This document shows, one piece after another, positions 23,961 to 31,746 of a DNA stretch of 64,000 nucleotides (position 1 is the first letter of the stretch; each line of letters begins with the position of its first letter). The position numbers and the translations under genes were made by a program. Origin of the DNA: Pelagadaptatus sp034112445 (lineage in GTDB: Bacteria > Pseudomonadota > Gammaproteobacteria > Pseudomonadales > Cellvibrionaceae); contig JAWUVI010000018.1 in the NCBI GenBank assembly GCA_034112445.1, positions 124,001 to 188,000 of the forward strand, in the 5' to 3' direction. A model generated the notes under the pieces. It had not been told where the DNA came from and made no database searches. It worked only from the letters and a program-made list of their open reading frames with translations.

Positions 23961-26700
23961 ATTGCTGGCTATTGATTAATTGCTGTTCAAGTAATTGAAG
24001 CTTTACGGGCTTGGTGAGGTAGTCGGTCATCCCTGATTCCATGGCTTTTGTGCGAAACTCTTCCATGGCATGAGCGCTTAATCCTATGATAGGCAGAGGC
24101 TTTTGAATGTTGGTGGCCAGCTCGTGTTCTCGAATGGCCCTAGTAGCACTGTAGCCATCAAGTTCCGGCATTTCGCAGTCCATTAGAATAACGTCGAGAG
24201 GCTCTTTCTCGTTAACTGCGGCTAGATAAGCGTCCAGTAGCAGTTGGCCGTTATCATAGATTTGGCAGGTGATACCAAGCTTTTTAAGCATACCTTTAAT
24301 AACGATCTGATTCGTTGTGTTGTCTTCAGCGACATAGACGGCAATCTCTGTAAGTGGTTTAACCTGTGATGCCGCTTTGTCAGTTGTGTCTTGATTGTCT
24401 AAGGTACCAAACAAAACATCACGCAGAGTTTTGAGCTGGATAGGCTTGATTAAATGGGCTTGTATATTGAGGCTTTCAAGCTGTGTTTCGTCAGGAATCT
24501 GTGTGCTAGCACTGACGGAAATAATAGGAAGATCCGGTTGTTTCTGTCTAAGCTGAGCGACTTGATCTAGCCCGTGCCCGTCAGGCAGCCGATTGTCCAA
24601 TAAGACCAAATCGAAAGTGCCATTATTGCAAGCAACAATCGCTTCTTTGCAGGTGTGGGCGCTGGTAACGGTTATTCCCCATGAGGCCATAGTGTGCTGC
24701 ATGGAGGTTTGGAAGCTGTCATGATCATCTATAACAAGAATATGTTTATGATTTAGTCTGTCAGTTTGAGAGGGTTGTTCAATATGGCTTGCTTCAATGA
24801 GAGGTAGCCTAAAGCTAAACGTAGTGCCTTCGCCAGGTATGCTGTCTACTTTGATCGTACCCATCATTTTAGTGACAAGCTCTTTGCTGATGGCAAGACC
24901 AAGGCCAGTTCCGCCAAAATCACGAGTAATGGATGAGTCAGCTTGAGTGAAGGGAGTGAATAGCTTGTCTTGTGTTGCCTGCGCAATTCCGATTCCAGTA
25001 TCGCTGATAGTAAATACTATATGCGGAGTGTCAGTTGAGTAATCAGCTGATATTTTAAGTAAAATAGAACCTTCTTTGGTAAATTTGAACGCGTTGCCGA
25101 GTAAGTTAACGATCACTTGTTTAATGCGGGTTGGATCGCCGGAGATGTAATGTGGCGTGTTGGTCTCAATGAAAACGTTAAACTCAACCGTATCGTTGCG
25201 GTTTGTTGCCGCAAAAATTCCCGAGCATTCATCCACTAATTTTTCCAGATTAATGTCGGTATATTCAACGGTGAGCTCGCCAGCTTCCAGCTTGGAAAAA
25301 TCAAGAATATCGTTGATGATGTCCAGTAAGGCTTTGCCCGATGAATCGATGATCTCTAAATACTGCCGTTGTCTTGGTTGTAAGCCTGTGTCCTTTAGAA
25401 GTTGCAGCATACCGATAATGCCATTCATGGGGGTGCGAATTTCGTGACTCATAGTGGCGAGAAAACGGCTTTTAAATTCACTGGCAAAGTGTGCCGTTTC
25501 CACTTCTTTTTGCAGTTGGAATGATTGGGATTTGAGAAGGTTAATTCGGCTGGCAATGCCAAGGGAGAAAAACAAGCTGGGAAGTAGCATGGACACTCGG
25601 GCTATGCCAGAAATATTCTCGGCGCCTAAAGCTATGAATATTCCTGCAACAGACAATACAGATAGCATTAAACTTATACCAAGAAAGTACTCAAGTGCGT
25701 GATCGAAACCTTGTCGATACAGCTTCCAACTCATAATCATATTAATTATAGCGGTAGCTCCTATAAGAATAAGCCCGAATGATAGGACTACGGTATAAGA
25801 AAATATATGGGGTCCGATAGCGACTAAGCAGGCACATAATATTAAGGCGTACTGCAGGTTTTTATAGGCAGGCGCACGCTGCTGGAGTTGCAGGTAGGCT
25901 ATTGAAAAAATGGACAAAACCACAAAAGCAACCCCAAACAAGATGTAGAAAAACCAAGGAGGGTATGCTCCTAGCCATTGATAAGGCCACCATTGATAAA
26001 TGGTTCCGTCAACCGAAGTAATGACCAGTATCCAACAGAATAGAAAGGCCACTATGGCGTAGTTTTCGTGTTCTCTGATTCTAAGGGCAAATAGAAAGTT
26101 ATACGCCAATAAACCTATAAGGCAGCCATAAATCAATAAAGCGGAAGTATTATCTTTGATGGCGTTATTAAGGGAGGTGGCTGTAGATTCCAATGACGGA
26201 TGCATAGGAATGATGAATTTAGATTGTAGACGCAAAAAAAGCTGAACAGACTCGCCGGCTTTTAGAGAAATAGGAAATAGAATACTTATAGATTTAAGAG
26301 TTCTTTTTTTGAAGTCGAAATCTATACCACTCTGCTGATGTGACAGTAACGTCTGATGTTCGTCCAGAAGGTACAAGTCAACTTGTTGGATATGCTCATC
26401 ACCAACATTAAAAATCAAACTATTTGGTTTGTCAGAGCTGTTTTTTATTGTAGCCGATAGCCAGATGGCACCCCCTTTATGGCCGAGAGAGCTGTCTTTC
26501 ATTATTTGGTAGTTGGCTGTAATAGCTTGATCTAGTTGCCAATTACCTGTTATGTCATGGGCCCACGTCAGTTGTTTGGCTATGGGCATACTGCTTATGG
26601 TGTCATCGACAATAATGACAGGGCTTGCCCATGCTTGCGATATGAGCGCAAATAGGCCAAATAAATAAGCAAGGAAATCACGGCGCTCGAAATTGTTCAG
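23959..26700 (-). CDS. Hybrid sensor kinase with 7TMR-DISM input, probable CTG start
   Basis: Order: signal peptide, periplasmic DISMED2-type domain (about 40-190), seven-helix 7TMR-DISM segment (about 215-400), HisKA with FLATMSHEIRTPMNG, HATPase (GNAFKFTKEG, ISDTGIGIA, GGTGLGLAIS), then two receiver domains (DLVLLDNRLPDG and VILMDCEMPELDG). The first ATG (26589) would remove the signal peptide. The open frame upstream encodes LAYLFGLFALISQAWASP, a good signal peptide, but holds no ATG, GTG or TTG. A CTG at 26700 lies 6 nt after GGGGAG, a strong ribosome site, so I place the start there (913 residues). It probably relays phosphate to a separate HPt or regulator. Confidence 0.85.
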   Translation of the reverse strand: MNNFERRDFLAYLFGLFALISQAWASPVIIVDDTISSMPIAKQLTWAHDITGNWQLDQAITANYQIMKDSSLGHKGGAIWLSATIKNSSDKPNSLIFNVGDEHIQQVDLYLLDEHQTLLSHQQSGIDFDFKKRTLKSISILFPISLKAGESVQLFLRLQSKFIIPMHPSLESTATSLNNAIKDNTSALLIYGCLIGLLAYNFLFALRIREHENYAIVAFLFCWILVITSVDGTIYQWWPYQWLGAYPPWFFYILFGVAFVVLSIFSIAYLQLQQRAPAYKNLQYALILCACLVAIGPHIFSYTVVLSFGLILIGATAIINMIMSWKLYRQGFDHALEYFLGISLMLSVLSVAGIFIALGAENISGIARVSMLLPSLFFSLGIASRINLLKSQSFQLQKEVETAHFASEFKSRFLATMSHEIRTPMNGIIGMLQLLKDTGLQPRQRQYLEIIDSSGKALLDIINDILDFSKLEAGELTVEYTDINLEKLVDECSGIFAATNRNDTVEFNVFIETNTPHYISGDPTRIKQVIVNLLGNAFKFTKEGSILLKISADYSTDTPHIVFTISDTGIGIAQATQDKLFTPFTQADSSITRDFGGTGLGLAISKELVTKMMGTIKVDSIPGEGTTFSFRLPLIEASHIEQPSQTDRLNHKHILVIDDHDSFQTSMQHTMASWGITVTSAHTCKEAIVACNNGTFDLVLLDNRLPDGHGLDQVAQLRQKQPDLPIISVSASTQIPDETQLESLNIQAHLIKPIQLKTLRDVLFGTLDNQDTTDKAASQVKPLTEIAVYVAEDNTTNQIVIKGMLKKLGITCQIYDNGQLLLDAYLAAVNEKEPLDVILMDCEMPELDGYSATRAIREHELATNIQKPLPIIGLSAHAMEEFRTKAMESGMTDYLTKPVKLQLLEQQLINSQQ

Positions 26701-27003
26701 AAGTTACTCCCCAAGAAGCAGGTCATAGTCATAAGTATTGAATTATAGGCACTATACCCTCTATAAAAAGTAGTTGAATTTACGGAATAGACACGAAATT
26801 CTGTGTCAATACAGCGTTAAATGTTGAGTTTTAAGAGTATTTTTGTCGTTGGCGATAGGTAATAAAAGGTTTCCGGTAGGCCGCGTTTTAGAGTGACCTC
26901 AATCGACTGTTTGGCGATACGCTTGGGCATGAACAGTAATTTGATTGAGTTCTTGAATAGGGTACTCTTGGGTATGTATGTATTCTAATTAGTCAGGAAA
27001 AAC
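26701..27003. other. 303-bp divergent intergenic region
   Basis: Lies between the hybrid kinase and the sulfatase, which are transcribed apart. It holds the GGGGAG site for the kinase (26707-26712 on the minus strand) and must hold promoters for both. I see no small gene, hairpin or repeat in it. Confidence 0.6.
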
Positions 27004-28455
27004 ATGTTTAAATTTATTGATTATATTGGTCGTTTTTTGTTGGTGGTAGTTGTAGCTGGATTGATTGCACTGTTGGGATTTTGGCTAAAAATCACCTTCT
27101 CTAGCCAAATAGACGACACAGAACACTTGCAAGCTAAACAAGATTATTTAACTCAGCTATCTAGCAGTGGTCAGGATATTTCAGGTGCTCCTAACGTGGT
27201 TATCATTCTCTTTGATGATATGGGCTATGGAGATCTTGGCGTGACAGGCAGTCAAGTTATCAAAACCCCGGCCATAGATCAGTTGGCCAATCAGGGGGTT
27301 TTATTAACGAACTATTATGCGCCCGCACCAACCTGTTCGCCTTCACGGGCTGGGTTGTTAACCGGACGTTACCCTTTGCGAGCAGGCTTACCTGAAGTTT
27401 TATTCCCAAGTAGCGATTCAAGAAAAATCATCTTGTCCAGCCGCGGTGTCAATATGCGCTTGCCGGCAGAAGAAATAACCATCGCCGATACTTTAAAAGC
27501 CGCTGGTTATCGCACTGGTTTAATTGGCAAATGGCATCTAGGTGATACCGCACCATCACTGCCGCAAAATTTCGGGTTTGACTCTACTTTTGGGCCTTAT
27601 TACAGCAATGACCAAAAACCTTTTCAGATATACCGAGATGATTCTTTATTTATTGAAGCGCCTATTGATCAAGCCATATTAAATGACCTGTATTCTGATG
27701 AGGCTGTACGTTTTATCAGCGAACCTGATGACACGCCATTCTTTTTATACTTTGCACACAGCTTTCCACACGACCCATTGCCAGACATGCCAGAAAATCA
27801 TGGCCGTTCTGGCGCTGGAGTTTACGGTGATATTGTTGAGGCGTTAGACGATACGGTTGCAACGGTTGTAGAAACACTGCGTAAATCGGGTAAGTTGGAT
27901 AACACGCTGATTTTAATCAGCAGTGATAATGGCCCTTGGTTTGAAGGCAGTCCCGGTGGGTTTAGAGGACGTAAGGGTGAAACCTTCGATGGCGGTATGC
28001 ACGTTCCTTTAGTTGCTCATTGGCCGCAAGAGCTCAAAGGTGGTCGAGTGATTGAAGGCATATCCATGGGGATTGATTGGTTGCCAACGCTGTTGGATTG
28101 GATCGGTTTACCTTTGCCCAGTGACCGTATAATTGATGGTAAAAGTTTACGGCCAATGTTGACTGAGGGAGCATCAAGCCCTCACCAGCAATTGTATTTT
28201 TTTGGCTCTGAAGAGCTAATCGCCGTGCGAGATCAAACCTACAAATACCGCCGCCCCCATGCGTATATTTATGCGGTTGATCCTATGCCGTTTGCTGTGG
28301 GACGTAAGCAACCTGGCTGGCTGTTCAACTTGGATGCAGATGCTTCTGAATCTTATGATGTCTCGGCTCATGCACCTGAGCGTGCTGCATCATTAAGAGC
28401 GGCAATGCAGGTTAAGCAGCAAGAAATGCAAGATAATCTCAGGGGTTGGCAGTAG
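27004..28455 (+). CDS. Membrane-anchored type I sulfatase
   Basis: A 483-residue arylsulfatase-family hydrolase. The N-terminus has a membrane helix (about 8-32), so the enzyme is likely tethered facing the periplasm. The active-site signature is C111-S-P-S-R in PTCSPSRAGLLTGRYP, where the Cys is converted to formylglycine. Metal ligands are visible in ILFDDMGYGDLG (Asp-Asp) and SSDNGPW. WHLGD fits the family's second conserved region. No formylglycine-generating enzyme is encoded nearby, so maturation must come from elsewhere. The substrate cannot be read from the sequence; steroid, aryl or polysaccharide sulfates are all possible. Confidence 0.9.
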   Translation: MFKFIDYIGRFLLVVVVAGLIALLGFWLKITFSSQIDDTEHLQAKQDYLTQLSSSGQDISGAPNVVIILFDDMGYGDLGVTGSQVIKTPAIDQLANQGVLLTNYYAPAPTCSPSRAGLLTGRYPLRAGLPEVLFPSSDSRKIILSSRGVNMRLPAEEITIADTLKAAGYRTGLIGKWHLGDTAPSLPQNFGFDSTFGPYYSNDQKPFQIYRDDSLFIEAPIDQAILNDLYSDEAVRFISEPDDTPFFLYFAHSFPHDPLPDMPENHGRSGAGVYGDIVEALDDTVATVVETLRKSGKLDNTLILISSDNGPWFEGSPGGFRGRKGETFDGGMHVPLVAHWPQELKGGRVIEGISMGIDWLPTLLDWIGLPLPSDRIIDGKSLRPMLTEGASSPHQQLYFFGSEELIAVRDQTYKYRRPHAYIYAVDPMPFAVGRKQPGWLFNLDADASESYDVSAHAPERAASLRAAMQVKQQEMQDNLRGWQ

Positions 28456-28475
28456 CGTTACATAAAGAGCTTTTA

Positions 28476-29222
28476 TTATCCACGATCAAGGGCAAGTAGT
28501 TCGGGGATTGATTTCTCGTTTTTATAGCGGCACAAATCAACTTCAGCTTGCTCTATAGCAACTACAGACATTCTGTCAGCCAGCTCATTACCTTCGACAC
28601 CAGCATGACCTTTCACGTGAACCACTTGGATTTTGTTGGCGATTTCGAGAAACAGCTCGTGGGCAGGTTTTATAATGTCGAGGTTTTTAATTTCACCGCC
28701 GGTTTTTTTCCAGCCTTTAGTTTTCCAACCAAATGCCCATTTGGTAATGCAATCAATAGAGTATTTAGAGTCACAATGGATGGTTATGGATTGATCTTTT
28801 TTTAGCTCGTCTTTGGCGATCATTAGCGAATGGTATAGTCCTAAAAGCTCAGCGGTATTGTTGGTACCTTTTGGGTTGTAAAGCCCATACCAAAGTTGAT
28901 CTACTTTTTGCTGTTTATAAATAGCTATTCCCGTTCCAGCTTTGCCCGGATTTGGATCGCAAGCGCCATCGCAGAAAATATCTACGTCAGCTGTAAGAAC
29001 GTGACTCGACTCGGTTTTTTTGGCCAGTTTTTTTGACGTGGTTCTTTTGGATGTCGAACTGGTGATGCCTTGGGCATAGGCCTCTTGTGCTAATGGTTTA
29101 GAAGCAAACGATTTAAATTTTGCCTTTGGAAAACCTTTTACTTGTTGCTCGGCTTCACTCCAAGTGGTGTATATGCCTGGCTGTTTCCCCACCCAAACAA
29201 CGTAAAATTTCTGTGCTGCCAT
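28476..29222 (-). CDS. rnhA: Ribonuclease HI with N-terminal viroplasmin-like domain
   Basis: Cleaves the RNA strand of RNA-DNA hybrids. Residues 1-45 form the RNase H1 N-terminal hybrid-binding (viroplasmin) domain (KFYVVWVGKQPGIYTTWSEAEQQVKGFPKAKFKSF, described by its WxG...GIYxTWxE pattern). A basic linker (about 50-75) leads to the catalytic domain with D (FCDGACDPNPG), E (NNTAELLGL), D (HCDSKYSI) and D (GNELADRM), the DEDD set. The 248-residue two-domain form is common in marine bacteria and eukaryotes. It is a single gene, convergent with the sulfatase. Confidence 0.93.
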   Translation of the reverse strand: MAAQKFYVVWVGKQPGIYTTWSEAEQQVKGFPKAKFKSFASKPLAQEAYAQGITSSTSKRTTSKKLAKKTESSHVLTADVDIFCDGACDPNPGKAGTGIAIYKQQKVDQLWYGLYNPKGTNNTAELLGLYHSLMIAKDELKKDQSITIHCDSKYSIDCITKWAFGWKTKGWKKTGGEIKNLDIIKPAHELFLEIANKIQVVHVKGHAGVEGNELADRMSVVAIEQAEVDLCRYKNEKSIPELLALDRG

Positions 29223-29272
29223 AATCTAGTCAAACCTTAATGTAATGTTTTATTTTGAGCTTGTTGTGGAGG

Positions 29273-29752
29273 TTAGCGTTGCCCCACCGTTCTTTGGGTC
29301 AGATCGGGTGTGTCCATATGCTTATGCTGTTCCAACATCAACGTTATGTTGGTGTTGATTTTTTCAGGAAAGGGCTGGGTTTTGCCAGTTTGCGTATCCA
29401 CAAATAAAACCAATAGCTCGGTAAAGGATAATGGCTGTTGAGTCTGTGAGTGAACCATTGAATGGCAAAATCTAAGTTTTTTAGTGCCAGCTTCTAACAG
29501 CTGAGTGGTTATCTCAAAAGGCTCATTTAAGCTGACCTCAGCTAAATAATTAATGTGGGCTTCTACCGTATAAATAGAGCACTGGTTTTGGTTGCGAAAA
29601 TCATTGCCGAGGCCTAATTGCTCGTAAAACTCGTCAGTAGCATAGCCAAAAGCTAATACATAAAACGCTTCACTCATGTGGCCGTTGTAATCAATCCATT
29701 CAGGTTGAACGGTGCCAGAAAAAGTCTTAGCCGGTAGGTGATGTTGAGGCAT
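29273..29752 (-). CDS. cdhB: Betainyl-CoA thioesterase of carnitine catabolism
   Basis: A hot-dog-fold thioesterase (159 residues from ATG at 29752) that closely resembles CdhB of Pseudomonas: WIDYNGHMSEAFY near the start, ATDEFYEQLG, and SIYTVEAHINYLAEV. It would hydrolyse betainyl-CoA made by CdhC to glycine betaine. The frame is open upstream to 29797, but the internal Met matches the family's start and leaves room for a divergent promoter. It is transcribed away from cdhC across about 105 bp holding an inverted repeat, while the rest of the pathway lies on the other strand. Confidence 0.85.
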   Translation of the reverse strand: MPQHHLPAKTFSGTVQPEWIDYNGHMSEAFYVLAFGYATDEFYEQLGLGNDFRNQNQCSIYTVEAHINYLAEVSLNEPFEITTQLLEAGTKKLRFCHSMVHSQTQQPLSFTELLVLFVDTQTGKTQPFPEKINTNITLMLEQHKHMDTPDLTQRTVGQR

Positions 29753-29789
29753 GTGGATTACCGATAGTGGATTGCGAATATTCCGCCAT

Positions 29790-29818
29790 GGTAACAAAAC
29801 CGCGTAAACCCTGTTACC
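29790..29818. promoter_or_regulatory. Inverted repeat in the divergent cdhB/cdhC promoter region
   Basis: Perfect arms GGTAACA (29790-29796) and TGTTACC (29812-29818) have centres 22 bp apart, about two helical turns. The placement midway between two divergent carnitine genes suggests an operator for a shared regulator. No regulator gene is present in the locus. Confidence 0.55.
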
Positions 29819-29857
29819 CTGATTTTACAATAACCGTCTGGAGGCAATAAAAACAAT

Positions 29858-30739
29858 ATGAATGACGAGATTATTATTACCTGTGCTGTTACTGGTTCAG
29901 GCGATACCGTAGATAAACACCCCGCAATACCCGTGACCCCGCAAGACATTGCTGACAGTGCAATCGAGGCTGCCAAAGCCGGCGCAGCGGTTGCTCATAT
30001 TCATGTGCGTGACCCCCAGACTGGAAAATTTTCTAGAGACGTTAAATATTATCGTGAGGTAGTTGAGCGAATCCGCGCAAGTGATTGCGATGTCATCATT
30101 AATCTTACTGCTGGCATGGGTGGTGATTTGGTACTCGACTCAGTTAACCCATCGATCGCGGTTGACGGTACAGATATGGCCAATGCGACTGAGCGATTGA
30201 TTCATATCGAAGAGTTGCAACCTGAGATATGTACCCTCGATTGTGGCAGCCTTAATTTTGGTAACTCCCTTTACGTCAGTACGCCCGAGATGTTGCGAGA
30301 AATGGCGGCACGCGTAAAAGAGCTGGGTGTTAAGCCAGAACTCGAAATTTTCGATAGTGGCAATCTAGTCTTTGCACTGCAAATGTTGAAAGAAGGTTTA
30401 CTTGATGACAAACCATTATTTCAATTGTGTCTTGGCATCCCATGGGGTGCTCCAGCCGATACCGCAACCATGAAGCTGATGGCCGATATGATTCCCGACC
30501 ATGCGAATTGGGCGGGCTTTGGTATTTCTCGAATGCAAATGCCAATGGTGGCGCAAGCCATATTGTTAGGCGGTAATGTTCGCGTAGGCCTAGAAGATAA
30601 CCTGTTTTTAGATAAAGGCGTGTTTGCCAGTAATGGGCAGTTGGTAGAGCGAGCCGTGAACATTATAGAAAACCTAGGCAGTCGTGTGGCATCGCCCGCC
30701 AAAGCGCGAGAAATTTTGGGATTGCGAGGCACTCAATAA
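29858..30739 (+). CDS. cdhC: Dehydrocarnitine cleavage enzyme (BKACE family)
   Basis: Transfers the betainyl part of 3-dehydrocarnitine to CoA, using acetyl-CoA and giving acetoacetate plus betainyl-CoA. A 293-residue TIM-barrel BKACE protein (DUF849). The Zn-binding segment HIHVRDPQTGKFS, NLTAGMGGD, ICTLDCGSLNFG, LEIFDSGNL and FQLCLGIPWGAPADT agree with Pseudomonas CdhC. ATG follows TCTGGAGG. Its stop overlaps the next start (TAATG), so cdhC and the dehydrogenase are coupled. Confidence in the carnitine role is high because the thioesterase, dehydrogenase and a BCCT carrier surround it. Confidence 0.92.
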   Translation: MNDEIIITCAVTGSGDTVDKHPAIPVTPQDIADSAIEAAKAGAAVAHIHVRDPQTGKFSRDVKYYREVVERIRASDCDVIINLTAGMGGDLVLDSVNPSIAVDGTDMANATERLIHIEELQPEICTLDCGSLNFGNSLYVSTPEMLREMAARVKELGVKPELEIFDSGNLVFALQMLKEGLLDDKPLFQLCLGIPWGAPADTATMKLMADMIPDHANWAGFGISRMQMPMVAQAILLGGNVRVGLEDNLFLDKGVFASNGQLVERAVNIIENLGSRVASPAKAREILGLRGTQ

Positions 30740-31713
30740 TGTCAGTTAGACCCGCTCCCAGTAAAGTAAACGCAATTGGCATAATCGGAACCGGAGTTAT
30801 TGGTGGCAGCTGGGCGTGTCACTTTTTACGTTATGGTTTAGACGTTATTTGCTTCGATAAAGCCCCATGTGCACAAGAGCGACTGCAACAACGAGTGGTA
30901 GACGTATGGCCACAGTTGCAGCAGTTGGGTTTAAAAGACGGAGCCAGTCCAGACAATTTGTGCTTTGTTGATAGTATTGCCGAACTTGGGCAATTGGTTC
31001 CCATCATTCAAGAGAGTACGCCTGAAGATCTTACTGCCAAGCAAGAGTTATTTTCTGAAATCGATGCGGCTGTACCTAGCCATGTTGTTATTTCTTCCAG
31101 TACGTCTGGATTTCCCATGACGGAAATCCAAAAGCTGTGTGCTGATCCCAGCCGCACCATCGTTTGTCATCCCTTTACGCCACCGCATATTGTGCCTTTT
31201 TGTGAAGTGGTTGGTGGTGAGAAAACGTCAACGGAAGTCGTTGATTGGGCCGCCGAGTTTTTCCAGCACTTCGGTAAAGAAGTGGCCAAAATGGAAAAAG
31301 AGCTATACGGATTTATTGGCAATAGATTACAAGATGCCATTTGGCGTGAGGCCTTGCACATGGTGGCCAATGACGAATGCTCAGTGGCTGATATTGATAA
31401 ATCTATTGCGACAGGCCCTGGCTTACGCTGGGCTTTATTTGGTCCTTGTATGAACATGGCTATGTGTGGCGGTGAAGGTGGGATGAAGCGAATGCTTGAC
31501 CATTTCGGGCCATCACTTAAAGAACCTTGGACACGTCTAGAGGCACCAGAGCTTACCGATAAGCTGTACCAAGATATGATTGATGGCACAGAGGATATGC
31601 TGGCAGGTCGCAGCATGACCGAAGTATTAGAAGAGCGTGACGAATTATTAATTCGTATCCGCAATACGATTGATGAATATCGGCAAGAGAAAGCGAACAG
31701 CAAAACCAAATAA
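30739..31713 (+). CDS. cdhA: L-carnitine 3-dehydrogenase
   Basis: Oxidises L-carnitine to 3-dehydrocarnitine with NAD+. A 324-residue member of the 3-hydroxyacyl-CoA dehydrogenase superfamily. The Rossmann motif is IGTGVIGGSWA (about 15-25), SSSTSGFPMTEIQ provides the catalytic region, then HPFTPPHIVPFCEVVGGEKT, and GLRWALFGPCMNMAMCGG near the C-terminus matches carnitine dehydrogenases. The TAATG overlap with cdhC and the complete pathway around it support the name. The HPFTPPHI stretch differs somewhat from Pseudomonas CdhA (HPFNPVYL), so a related 3-hydroxy-amino acid substrate is not excluded. Confidence 0.85.
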   Translation: MSVRPAPSKVNAIGIIGTGVIGGSWACHFLRYGLDVICFDKAPCAQERLQQRVVDVWPQLQQLGLKDGASPDNLCFVDSIAELGQLVPIIQESTPEDLTAKQELFSEIDAAVPSHVVISSSTSGFPMTEIQKLCADPSRTIVCHPFTPPHIVPFCEVVGGEKTSTEVVDWAAEFFQHFGKEVAKMEKELYGFIGNRLQDAIWREALHMVANDECSVADIDKSIATGPGLRWALFGPCMNMAMCGGEGGMKRMLDHFGPSLKEPWTRLEAPELTDKLYQDMIDGTEDMLAGRSMTEVLEERDELLIRIRNTIDEYRQEKANSKTK

Positions 31714-31746
31714 ATTCAATTTATAATAACGATAAAGGATTCTATT

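Noticed and set aside
31167..31709. 180-codon minus-strand open frame opposite cdhA
   Set aside because: Ser-rich antisense reading of a clear dehydrogenase gene; no start signal.
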